Shown: in pieces, positions 1 through 7,456 of the stretch
How positions within the stretch are numbered: the first letter of the stretch is position 1
How the letters are laid out: every line of letters starts with the position of its first letter
Source of the DNA: Paraburkholderia flava
GTDB lineage: Bacteria > Pseudomonadota > Gammaproteobacteria > Burkholderiales > Burkholderiaceae
Direction: 5' to 3'
DNA: 64,000 nucleotides
Assembly: GCF_004359985.1 (NCBI RefSeq)
Contig: NZ_SMRO01000002.1
Location: 620,001-684,000 of the forward strand
Notes under the pieces: generated by a model
The model's database searches: none
What the model was told of the DNA's origin: nothing
Seen by the model: only the letters and a program-made list of their open reading frames with translations
Made by a program: the position numbers and the translations under genes

Positions 1-71
1 GCCACTACCGTCGCGACGGCGCGGACGGTCTTGTGGCTGAGGCTCGAGATGCGGATGGTTTGCTTTGTCAT
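1..71 (-). CDS. Fragment: N-terminus of an unidentified protein cut by the window edge
   Basis: Reading leftward, an ATG at 71 opens a frame that stays free of stops to the window edge (about 23 codons, beginning MTKQTIRISSLSHK). The stretch is too short for family assignment. A clear Shine-Dalgarno is not visible upstream, so this could also be a chance frame. It would be transcribed in the same direction as dsbB, about 405 bp further right. Confidence 0.3.
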   Translation of the reverse strand, partial: MTKQTIRISSLSHKTVRAVATVV

Positions 72-476
72 GGCGAATCCGAAAGACATTGCGGACCGGG
101 CGCGCGTTACGCAGGGGGTCGTGCCGTAGCCGGCCTCGCGCACGTAGATCGCCATCCAGTTCCGAAGATAGCACTCCCGCGCGAAGAAAATATTCCCCCC
201 GGGTAATGAGGGGTATTCGAGCGGGGGTATCAGCGGGAGGGGATCGGCGATCGCGCCCCGCTCATCCTGTGATTCGCGGCGGCGGCGGAAGTTGCGCGGG
301 CGGGGCGGTGGGGAGGGCGCCGATACGGTGTCGGACGTGGCGGGGTCAAGTCCGGAAAGGCTCAGCGGGCTGCCTTGGCTGCGGCAGCCTGGCCAGAACA
401 GCGGGAGGTGTCCGGCGCACGGAAAAAACCGCCCCGTGCCCTGTGCCCCGCCCCCCGCGCTGTCGCTACACGTCGC
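72..476. other. Intergenic stretch with no convincing gene
   Basis: About 400 bp of very GC-rich sequence lies between the edge fragment and dsbB. The open frames seen here have arginine- and proline-rich translations typical of antisense GC-rich DNA and no recognisable domain. The only structured element I see is the G-tract/T-run element at 423-456 just after the dsbB stop. Confidence 0.6.
423..456 (-). other. Potential G-quadruplex followed by T6, directly after dsbB
   Basis: On the strand of dsbB transcription, four G-tracts of 6, 4, 3 and 4 residues are separated by loops of 1, 4 and 3 nt (C-tracts on the plus strand at 432-435, 439-441, 446-449 and 451-456). Soon after them comes a run of six T (A423-428 on the plus strand). 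The element starts 21 nt past the dsbB stop codon. No conventional stem-loop is seen there. Whether it folds or terminates transcription is unknown. Confidence 0.4.
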
Positions 477-986
477 TCAACTGTAGCGCCGACGATTCCG
501 CACCAGGCTCAACACCAGCGGCACGAACGCGACGACGTAGCCGATCAGCGACCACATCGGCAGCGACAGACCGAGGATCGGCGGATACGGCGTTTCGCAC
601 AGGCCACCGACCTTGAACACGCCCGGCAGCCAGTGCGCGGGCGGCAGGCTGTCGACGAGCGGTTGCAGCGCATCGAACCCGCAGCTGAAACCGGGATTCG
701 CCTGAATGTACACATGACGCGCCGCCGTCACGATGCCCGCCGCCGCGGACAACGCCGCGAGCAATTCGAGCAGCCGCACGCCGCGCCAGCCGCGCAGCCG
801 CGCGCCGAGGAACGCGAAGACCGCGATCAGCAGATAGAAATAGCGTTGCATGATGCACAGCGGACACGGATCTTCCTGCTTGAAGTACTGCAGATACAGC
901 GCGCCCGCGACCATCGCGAGACAGATGAAACCGAGCAGGACGAGCAGGGAGCGTTCGCGGCGCAGGACGGCGGGGTCGTTGTTCAT
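477..986 (-). CDS. dsbB: Disulfide bond formation protein B (DsbB)
   Basis: Inner-membrane quinone-linked thiol oxidase that re-oxidises DsbA in the periplasm. The 169 residues fit the family length, with four predicted membrane helices. The first periplasmic loop carries the C41-P-L-C44 pair next to the quinone site, and the second loop carries C102 and C130, the pair that exchanges with DsbA. The start begins [13 protein letters not shown] at 986; no close in-frame alternative is better. dsbA is not in this window. The gene stands alone: the amidase cassette to its right ends 130 bp upstream of its start, in the same direction. Confidence 0.93.
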   Translation of the reverse strand: MNNDPAVLRRERSLLVLLGFICLAMVAGALYLQYFKQEDPCPLCIMQRYFYLLIAVFAFLGARLRGWRGVRLLELLAALSAAAGIVTAARHVYIQANPGFSCGFDALQPLVDSLPPAHWLPGVFKVGGLCETPYPPILGLSLPMWSLIGYVVAFVPLVLSLVRNRRRYS

Positions 987-1116
987 GAGTCGATCGGATG
1001 GCGGTCGGTGGAGCCCGGCCAGATCGGCCGGGCAGGTGCCCGCGATTCTAGCGCGAACCAGGGCAGTTTCGCGCTCGTGCTCACTTACTTGAACGACCGT
1101 CGGCCCGCCGTGCCCG

Positions 1117-2502
1117 CTAGCGGATCGTCGTCAGCACCGCTTCGACCGCGCGGCCGACCGCGAGCAGCGCGTCGTCGCCATGCGGCGCGCCCGCCAGCAT
1201 CAGACCGACCGGCGCGTCGCCGCGACGATGACATGGCAGCGACAGCGCGCAGGTATCGAGGAAATTGAACGCGCTCGGGTTGCGCAGGATCAGCGCGTTG
1301 GTGCGGCCGAATGCGTCGTCATCGTCGACCAGATCGGCGACGCGCGGCGGCACGACCGGCACGGTTGGCGCGACCAGCGCGTCGAAGCGTTGCCACAGCG
1401 CGCGCGCCGCGTCGAGCATCGCGCGGCGTTCGGCGACCAGGTCGAGGTAGTCGGCGGCGCTGGCCGGCTGACCTTTCAGAATGCGCGTCAGCACGCGCGG
1501 GTCGTACAGATCGCGATGCCGTTCGAGCAGCGGACGGTGCCACGCATACGCCTCGATCGGCGAGAAACCGAAGCGGTTGATTTCCGCGAGGCGGTCGAGC
1601 GGCGCGAAGCGCACTTCCGTGACGATCGCGCCGGCCGCTTCGAGATGCTTGAGCGCGGCGTCGACCGCGTCGGCGACTGCCGGCTCGACGCCGTCGGTCA
1701 CGTAGTTCGTCAGCACGCCGAGGCGCACGCCTTCAAGCGGCCGCGCATCCGGCACGCGCGGTTCGAGACCGGCGAGCATCCGGTCCAGCAGCGCACAGCA
1801 CGCAACCGATACGCCGATCGGCCCGAACGAATCGAGCGTCGTCGACAGCGGCACGCCGCCTTGCTTCGGGATGCGGTCGGCGGTCGGCTTGAAGCCGGTC
1901 AGTCCGCACAGCGCCGCCGGGATGCGGATCGAGCCGCCGGTGTCGGTGCCGAGCGCGATCGCCGCCATGCCGTCCGCGACCGACGCCGCCGCACCCGACG
2001 ACGAGCCGCCCGAGATCCGTTCGTCGCCCGCTACGCCGCGCCGGTACGGCGACAGCGGATGGCCGTAGTGCGGGTTCAGGCCGAGCCCGGAGAACGCGAA
2101 CTCGCTCATGTTGGTGCGCCCGACGATCACCGCGCCCGCGCGCTTGAGCCGTGCGACGGCGAGTGCGTCCGACGTTGCGGGCGGCGCGTCGGCGAGCACG
2201 CGGGAGCCCGCGCGCGTCACCTGGCCTTCAATGTCGAACAGGTCTTTCACCGACACCGGAATGCCGGCGAGCGGCGACAGTACCGTGCCGGCGGCACGCA
2301 GACGGTCGTGCGCGTCGGCGGCGGCGCGCGCGTGGTCCGCGTCGACGTGCATGAATACGGTCGACCCTTGGCCCGCCGGATCGGCGATCCGGTCGAGCGC
2401 GGTTTCGACGAGCGCGCGGCTCGTGGTGCGGCCCGCGGCGAGATCGGCGGCGAGCTGGGCGAGCGGCGGGAAGGGGGTGAAGCGCGTGGATTCGGTGGCC
2501 AT
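1117..2502 (-). CDS. Amidase-signature hydrolase
   Basis: A 461-residue member of the amidase signature (AS) superfamily, which hydrolyses carboxamide bonds (GatA, allophanate hydrolase and indole-acetamide hydrolase relatives). The Ser-cisSer-Lys triad can be placed: K86 in PVSVKD, cis-Ser S167 in the GGSSSG motif, and nucleophile S191 in GTDTGGSIR, 24 residues later as the family requires. The substrate cannot be read from sequence. It is the last gene of a leftward group (DUF2848 protein, MFS transporter, GntR regulator, amidase), starting 4 bp after the regulator stop. This suggests hydrolysis of an imported amide or ureide. It is not GatA, because gatB and gatC are absent. Confidence 0.9.
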   Translation of the reverse strand: MATESTRFTPFPPLAQLAADLAAGRTTSRALVETALDRIADPAGQGSTVFMHVDADHARAAADAHDRLRAAGTVLSPLAGIPVSVKDLFDIEGQVTRAGSRVLADAPPATSDALAVARLKRAGAVIVGRTNMSEFAFSGLGLNPHYGHPLSPYRRGVAGDERISGGSSSGAAASVADGMAAIALGTDTGGSIRIPAALCGLTGFKPTADRIPKQGGVPLSTTLDSFGPIGVSVACCALLDRMLAGLEPRVPDARPLEGVRLGVLTNYVTDGVEPAVADAVDAALKHLEAAGAIVTEVRFAPLDRLAEINRFGFSPIEAYAWHRPLLERHRDLYDPRVLTRILKGQPASAADYLDLVAERRAMLDAARALWQRFDALVAPTVPVVPPRVADLVDDDDAFGRTNALILRNPSAFNFLDTCALSLPCHRRGDAPVGLMLAGAPHGDDALLAVGRAVEAVLTTIR

Positions 2503-2506
2503 GATT

Positions 2507-3184
2507 TCAGATCCGGTTGAAAAGGGTCGCGCGGAAGGCTTCGATGTGCCGCTGCACGGAGCGACGCGCGCCGTCGGCGTCGCGCTCGCGCAGCAGGCGG
2601 AAGAGTTCGAGATGTTCTTCGTGGACGTCTTCGAGATGATGCGGCTCGGACAGCGAGATGAACCAGAAACGCAGCGAGCGTTCGTGCAGTCCGCGCAGGA
2701 TGTCGGCGAGCACGGCGTTGCGCGATGCGGCTGAAATAGCCAGATGGAATTCGCGGTCGATGACCATCATCCCTTCGACATCATGCGCCGCGACGCATAC
2801 CGCCGAGCGGTCTAGCAACGCCTGCATCGTCGCGAAGTCGTGCGCCTGCGCGTGACGCGCGGCGAGTTCGACGCAATAGGTTTCGTTGACGAGCCGCACG
2901 TCGATGATCGCGAGTACGTCGTCGAGCGACACGGGGCGCACCATGATGCCCTTGCGCGGCATGATGGTCAGCATCCCTTCGTGCACGAGCCGGTGCAGCG
3001 CCTGGTGAACAGGCGTGCGGCCGATGCCGGTGAGCGCCATCAGATCGGCTTCGTTGAGCACTTCGCTCGGGCGCAGGCGCATCGTGATGATCTCGCGCTT
3101 GACGAAGTCGTACGCCTGCTCGGCGAGGCTCGCAGTGTTCTGTCGCGCTGCACGGGCAGCGCTGGAGGGAGACGGAAGCGTCAT
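2507..3184 (-). CDS. GntR-family regulator, FadR subfamily (FCD domain)
   Basis: A 225-residue regulator. The N-terminal winged helix lies at about residues 20-85 (helix-turn-helix around LMALTGIGRTPVHQAL). The all-helical FCD effector domain lies at about 90-220 and keeps likely metal and ligand residues D143, H147, H191 and H213. FCD regulators usually repress catabolic genes until an organic acid effector binds. The gene sits inside the cassette it probably controls, 90 bp after the MFS gene and 4 bp before the amidase. A strong Shine-Dalgarno is not visible upstream of the ATG at 3184. The effector is unknown but is probably the transported substrate or a derivative. Confidence 0.88.
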   Translation of the reverse strand: MTLPSPSSAARAARQNTASLAEQAYDFVKREIITMRLRPSEVLNEADLMALTGIGRTPVHQALHRLVHEGMLTIMPRKGIMVRPVSLDDVLAIIDVRLVNETYCVELAARHAQAHDFATMQALLDRSAVCVAAHDVEGMMVIDREFHLAISAASRNAVLADILRGLHERSLRFWFISLSEPHHLEDVHEEHLELFRLLRERDADGARRSVQRHIEAFRATLFNRI

Positions 3185-3274
3185 GAAAACGGGGGCGGTC
3201 GGTGTTGCCGGGCATTGTAGAACACCGCCGCGCGATGCTTCGCGGTGCCGTTGCGAAGCACTGCGCGACGCATG

Positions 3275-4630
3275 TCAGCGAGCCGCACCATGCAACACCT
3301 TCACACGCGGCATCGCGAGCGTCACGATACCGCCGACGATGAGCGCCCCGGCAATCAGCAGCAGCCCATACGTGACCGTGTGCGTCGCGTCCTTGACGAT
3401 CCCGAGCACGTACGGGCTCACGTAGCCCGCGAGATTCGCAATCGAGTTGATCACCGCGATGCCGGCGACCGCAGCCGTGCCTTGCAGGAACGTCGTCGAC
3501 ATCGACCAGAATATGCCGAAGCCCGCGAGGATGCCGATGTACGCGATCGACAGACCGGTCACCGCGAGCGGGATCGAGTTCGTCACCGACGCGCTGCCGA
3601 TCAACCCCGCCGCGCCCAGAAAACAGCAAATCGCGTAGTGCCAGCGCCGCTCGCCCGTCACGTCCGACGACCGGCCGATCAGGATCATCCCGATGCCCGC
3701 CGCGAGATACGGAATCGCGGTGACGAAACCGTTGGTGACGAGATCGGTGACGCCGAGATCCTTGACGATCTGCGGCAGCCAGAACGAGAAGCCCGCATTG
3801 CCGGTGACGAGGCAGAAATAGATCAGCGTCAGCAGCCAGAAGCGGCCTGAACGCAGCGCGACCGCGAGGCTGTGCTCGGCGCCGGCTGCGGCAGCGGCGT
3901 TGTTGTCGACGGCGAGTCGTGCGAGCACCACGCGCTTTTCGTCGGCGGTGAGCCATGCGGCTTCGGCGGGCGTGTTGCGCAATACGGCGAGCGCCCAGAA
4001 GCCGGCGAGGATCGACGGGATGCCTTCGATCAGGAACATCCACTGCCAGCCGCGCAGCCCGTGCGTCTCATGCAGCGCGGACATCAGGAAGCCGGACAGC
4101 GGCGCGCCGATGATGCCCGCGACCGGAATCGCGGCCATGAACACGGCGACCATCCGCGCGCGGCGGTCGGCGGGAAACCAGAACGTCAGATACAGCACGA
4201 CGCCAGGCACGAGCCCGGCCTCCGCGACGCCGAGCAGGAAGCGCAGCACGTAGAACGCGGTCTCCGAATGGATGAACATCATCGCGCACGACAGCGCGCC
4301 CCACAGCATCGTGATCCGCGCGATCGTCGCGCGGGCGCCAAAGCGTTTCAGCAGCAGATTGCTCGGCACTTCGAACACGAAGTAGCCGAAGAAAAAGATA
4401 CCCGCGCCGAGCCCATACGCCGCGTTCGACAGCCCGAGGTCGCCGGTGAACTGCAGCTTCGCGTAGCCGATGTTCACGCGGTCGAGATACGACAGCACGT
4501 AGACGAGAAACAGGAACGGCATGATGCGCCACGTGATCTTGCGTAGTGCGATGGCTTCGAGTTCGGCGTTGTCGTGCCTGGTGGACGATGTTTTTTCGAC
4601 CACGGGAGCGGAGGCTGGGGATGGGCTCAT
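3275..4630 (-). CDS. MFS transporter, anion:cation symporter (ACS) type
   Basis: A 451-residue, 12-helix major facilitator. The first helix ends with YLDRVNIGYAKLQF, the signature of the ACS family that carries organic anions such as tartrate, phthalate or hydroxyphenylacetate with protons. A cytoplasmic loop near the middle splits two six-helix halves. It starts 18 bp after the DUF2848 gene and precedes the GntR regulator, so it is most likely the uptake system for the cassette's substrate. The exact ligand is not deducible; a carboxylated amide or ureide would fit the neighbouring amidase. Confidence 0.88.
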   Translation of the reverse strand: MSPSPASAPVVEKTSSTRHDNAELEAIALRKITWRIMPFLFLVYVLSYLDRVNIGYAKLQFTGDLGLSNAAYGLGAGIFFFGYFVFEVPSNLLLKRFGARATIARITMLWGALSCAMMFIHSETAFYVLRFLLGVAEAGLVPGVVLYLTFWFPADRRARMVAVFMAAIPVAGIIGAPLSGFLMSALHETHGLRGWQWMFLIEGIPSILAGFWALAVLRNTPAEAAWLTADEKRVVLARLAVDNNAAAAAGAEHSLAVALRSGRFWLLTLIYFCLVTGNAGFSFWLPQIVKDLGVTDLVTNGFVTAIPYLAAGIGMILIGRSSDVTGERRWHYAICCFLGAAGLIGSASVTNSIPLAVTGLSIAYIGILAGFGIFWSMSTTFLQGTAAVAGIAVINSIANLAGYVSPYVLGIVKDATHTVTYGLLLIAGALIVGGIVTLAMPRVKVLHGAAR

Positions 4631-4648
4631 GAGGGGCTCAGGAAAATC

Positions 4649-5335
4649 TCATTCGACGATAGGTAACGCGCGCACGCGATACGCGTGGCGCAGCGTGCGA
4701 TTCAGCACGGGGTCGTGCAGTTCGAGTTCGAGCGCATCGCCGTCGATCATCCCAACGATGCCGCCTTCCACCGCGAGCGTGCCGCAGAACATCGCGGCGT
4801 TGGCCGCAAGCGGAGCGCGTTCGAGCAGATCGGCTGCTGCGAGCAGCGAGGCGATGCTGCCTTGCTGATATACGCGCCGGGCACCGTTCGTGACCGCATA
4901 CGCACGCAGTTGCAGTTGATCCCAATGACCGGCGACGTCGTCGAAACGCCATGCGTCGCGTGCGACCGGCTTCGGACAGACCTGCTTCGACACCGTGACG
5001 CCGTACGCCTCGACTTCGCGGTCCGTGTGATCGGAGCCGATCGTCACGAGCAGGCCGTCGTCGCTGCGCACCAGCACGCATTCGGCTTCGCCGCTCGACT
5101 TCGCGCCGACCACGTCGATCTGTTCTGCCTGCGTCAAGAGTTCGGCGCCGAGGCGATAGAAGCAGGGCGTCGTCGACGGGCGTTTCACGCCGAGCGCCGC
5201 GAGTTCGGCGATGTGATGCTCGATCGCCGCCTGGTCGCGGCCCGCCCAGCCGGCGATGGTCAGCCGGTCGAGTACGACGGTGGACATAACGCTCGTTCCC
5301 GAGCGGCTCACGACATTGAACGACACCTGCGGCAT
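4649..5335 (-). CDS. DUF2848 family protein
   Basis: Recognised as a DUF2848 protein, 228 residues from the chosen start MPQVSFNVVSRSG. That ATG at 5335 is preceded by GGAG about 7 nt upstream, which favours it over the GTG/ATG codons further up. No signal peptide or membrane segment is visible. The C-terminal half (AMFCGTLAVEGG onward) resembles the beta-rich fumarylacetoacetate hydrolase-like fold in feel, but that is only an impression. It is the first gene of the leftward cassette with a transporter, regulator and amidase, so an enzymatic role in the same catabolic route is the simplest inference. The function of the family is not established. Confidence 0.75.
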   Translation of the reverse strand: MPQVSFNVVSRSGTSVMSTVVLDRLTIAGWAGRDQAAIEHHIAELAALGVKRPSTTPCFYRLGAELLTQAEQIDVVGAKSSGEAECVLVRSDDGLLVTIGSDHTDREVEAYGVTVSKQVCPKPVARDAWRFDDVAGHWDQLQLRAYAVTNGARRVYQQGSIASLLAAADLLERAPLAANAAMFCGTLAVEGGIVGMIDGDALELELHDPVLNRTLRHAYRVRALPIVE

Positions 5336-5351
5336 GACGGACTCCGGTTTG

Positions 5352-5401
5352 AATATGCGGCAGATATTATTGTGATATTTCACTGACGTCCAGCGTGTCA
5401 A
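5352..5401 (-). promoter_or_regulatory. Putative promoter and operator of the DUF2848 cassette
   Basis: On the minus strand a perfect -35 TTGACA (5401-5396) is followed after 18 bp by a weaker -10 TATCAC (5377-5372). Overlapping the expected transcription start are AATAT-N7-ATATT (5352-5368) and a direct repeat GATATT-N5-GATATT (plus strand 5363-5379). These A+T-rich repeats in otherwise GC-rich DNA are candidates for the GntR regulator site. They do not match the classic FadR half-site. Confidence 0.4.
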
Positions 5402-5541
5402 AAACATTCCGGCCTTGCGTGGCGGTCAGTTTCAGCCCGCGGCGAGCCTGTGATAAGCCGCTGAGCCGCCTGAAATGGGCCAGTCGCGAGCGTGGGTTAC
5501 TATTTGCTTCTTGTTGATTACTTTTTGTAAGGAGCGTGCGC

Positions 5542-7299
5542 ATGCACCACGGCATCGGCTTCATTCAGGATCTGGCGGTCGTGATGGCGCTCGCCGGCGT
5601 CGTCACCGTGCTGTTCCATCGCCTGAACCAGCCGGTGGTGCTGGGCTACATCGCTGCGGGCGTGATCATCGGGCCGTACACGCCGCCGTTCCAGCTGATC
5701 CACGACGAGCAGACCATCCAGACGCTCGGCGAACTCGGCGTCGTGTTCCTGATGTTTTCGCTCGGTCTCGAGTTCAGTCTGCGCAAGCTGTTCAAGGTCG
5801 GCGCGACGGCGATCGTCGCGGCGCTGTCGGAAATCGTGCTGATGCTGTGGCTCGGCTACGAGATCGGCAGCGCGTTCGGCTGGAGTCCGATGGATTCGCT
5901 GTTCCTCGGTGCGATCCTCGCGATCTCGTCGACGACGATCATCGTCAAGGCACTCTCCGAACTCGGCCTGAAGCGCGAGAATTTCGCGCAGTTGGTGTTC
6001 GGCATTCTGATCGTCGAGGACATTCTCGCGATCGCGATGCTCGTGCTGCTGTCCGGCATCGCGCAGACCGGCGAACTGAGCGCGGGCGTCGCGCTGATGA
6101 CGCTCGGCAAGCTGCTGCTGTTCATGACGGTATCGCTCGTCGTCGGCATCCTCGTCGTGCCACGTGCGCTGAATTACGTCGCGCGTTCGAAGAGCGACGA
6201 GATGCTGCTCGTGTCGGTGCTGGGGTTCTGCTTCGGCTTCTGTCTGCTGGTCGTGAAGCTCGACTACAGCATCGCACTCGGCGCGTTTTTGATCGGCGCG
6301 ATCATGGCCGAGTCGCGTCACCTGCATCGCATCGAGCATCTGATCGCGCCGCTGCGCGACGCGTTCTCCGCGATCTTTTTCGTCACGATCGGACTGATGC
6401 TCGATCCGCGCGTGCTCGTCGACTACGCGTGGCCGATCGCGGTGATCACGATCGCGGTGATCGTCGGCAAGATCGTGTCGTGCGGGCTCGGTACGTTCCT
6501 CGCGGGCAAGGACGGGCGCACCGCGATGCGCGTCGGGATGACGGTGTCGCAGATCGGCGAGTTCTCGTTCATCATCGCGTCGCTCGGTCTCACGCTGAAG
6601 GTGACGAGCGCGTTTCTGTATCCGATCGCGGTCGCCGTATCCGCATTGACGACGCTGTTCACGCCGTACCTGATCCGCGCCGCCGATCCGCTCACGCAGC
6701 GTCTCGGCCGTACGATGCCGCGCACCGTCGCGAACGTGTTCGGCATGTACGCGCAGTGGCTCGGCAGCTTGCGGCCCGCAAACGGCGAACCGACGGTGTT
6801 CGGCATGACGCGCCGCATCGTGCTGCAGATCGCGGTGAATCTCGCACTCGTCGCGGCAATTTTTCTTGGTGTGTCGTACGGTGCGCCGTATGCGAGCGAA
6901 GTGCTCGTGCGCTGGCTCGCGTCGGAGCCGATGCAGCGCGCCGTGTTGTGGAGCGCCGCGCTGATCGTGTCGATGCCGTTCCTTGTCGCGGTGTATCGCA
7001 AGACGAAGTCGCTCGCGTTGTTGCTCGCTGAAGTCGGCGTGCAGCCCGCGAAAGCAGGGCGCTTCACGAGCACGATCCGGTATGCGATCTCGGACCTTGT
7101 GCCGATCGTGTCGATGGTCGGCGTGTTTCTGCTGGTCGCGGCGCTGTCGGGCGGCATTCTTCCGCCGACCGGTTTGCTCATTGCCGTGCTCGTCTTCGCG
7201 GCGGTGCTGCTCGCGCTGCTGTGGCGCTGGTGCGTGAAGATCCACGCGACGATGCAGATCGCGCTACGCGAAACGTTCGAGGAGCAGCCGGACCCTTGA
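5542..7299 (+). CDS. Kef-type cation:proton antiporter (CPA2) without a nucleotide-binding RCK domain
   Basis: A 585-residue membrane protein. Residues 1 to about 385 form the Na+/H+ exchanger domain of CPA2 antiporters (GYIAAGVIIGPY, FLLGAILAISSTT-like and VEDILAIAML motifs), expected to exchange K+ or Na+ for protons across the inner membrane. KefB, KefC and YbaL normally follow this with a soluble TrkA-N domain. Here the C-terminal third instead holds three or four further hydrophobic helices and a short charged tail. The start at 5542 is set by AAGGAG 7 nt upstream; the GTG at 5536 sits too close to it. It appears monocistronic, facing away from the DUF2848 cassette. Confidence 0.88.
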   Translation: MHHGIGFIQDLAVVMALAGVVTVLFHRLNQPVVLGYIAAGVIIGPYTPPFQLIHDEQTIQTLGELGVVFLMFSLGLEFSLRKLFKVGATAIVAALSEIVLMLWLGYEIGSAFGWSPMDSLFLGAILAISSTTIIVKALSELGLKRENFAQLVFGILIVEDILAIAMLVLLSGIAQTGELSAGVALMTLGKLLLFMTVSLVVGILVVPRALNYVARSKSDEMLLVSVLGFCFGFCLLVVKLDYSIALGAFLIGAIMAESRHLHRIEHLIAPLRDAFSAIFFVTIGLMLDPRVLVDYAWPIAVITIAVIVGKIVSCGLGTFLAGKDGRTAMRVGMTVSQIGEFSFIIASLGLTLKVTSAFLYPIAVAVSALTTLFTPYLIRAADPLTQRLGRTMPRTVANVFGMYAQWLGSLRPANGEPTVFGMTRRIVLQIAVNLALVAAIFLGVSYGAPYASEVLVRWLASEPMQRAVLWSAALIVSMPFLVAVYRKTKSLALLLAEVGVQPAKAGRFTSTIRYAISDLVPIVSMVGVFLLVAALSGGILPPTGLLIAVLVFAAVLLALLWRWCVKIHATMQIALRETFEEQPDP

Positions 7300-7377
7300 G
7301 ATTGCGCTGTCCTTAGACAGTTCGACGCGCACGGGTTCGTCGTCGGATCACAGTAATGTGAGCAATTGTGTGCCGGT

Positions 7378-7407
7378 TTGCCCAACGCTGACCGGCTGGC
7401 GGATAAT
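7378..7407 (+). promoter_or_regulatory. Putative sigma-70 promoter of the glutamine amidotransferase gene
   Basis: TTGCCC (7378-7383) and GATAAT (7402-7407) are 18 bp apart, upstream of the ATG at 7457. The position argues that the in-frame ATG at 7358 is not the real start, since it would lie upstream of the transcription start. Confidence 0.5.
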
Positions 7408-7456
7408 CGCTCCATGTCCATTCGTTCGCGTGCTGAGACGCGCCTCTGCCAACGTC

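Noticed and set aside
375..1268. Long open frame antisense to dsbB and the amidase 3' end
   Set aside because: Arg/His-rich translation with no domain, lying opposite a gene with intact DsbB motifs; typical of GC-rich antisense frames.
1180..2520. 446-codon open frame opposite the amidase gene
   Set aside because: It mirrors the amidase exactly, is extremely Arg-rich, and shows no motif; the amidase triad on the other strand is unmistakable.
5518..7245. 575-codon open frame opposite the antiporter
   Set aside because: Highly charged translation without membrane segments or motifs, fully overlapping the antiporter.
7358..7456. Upstream in-frame start for the PuuD-like gene
   Set aside because: It lies before the likely promoter (7378-7407) and adds a Cys-rich segment unlike the rest.
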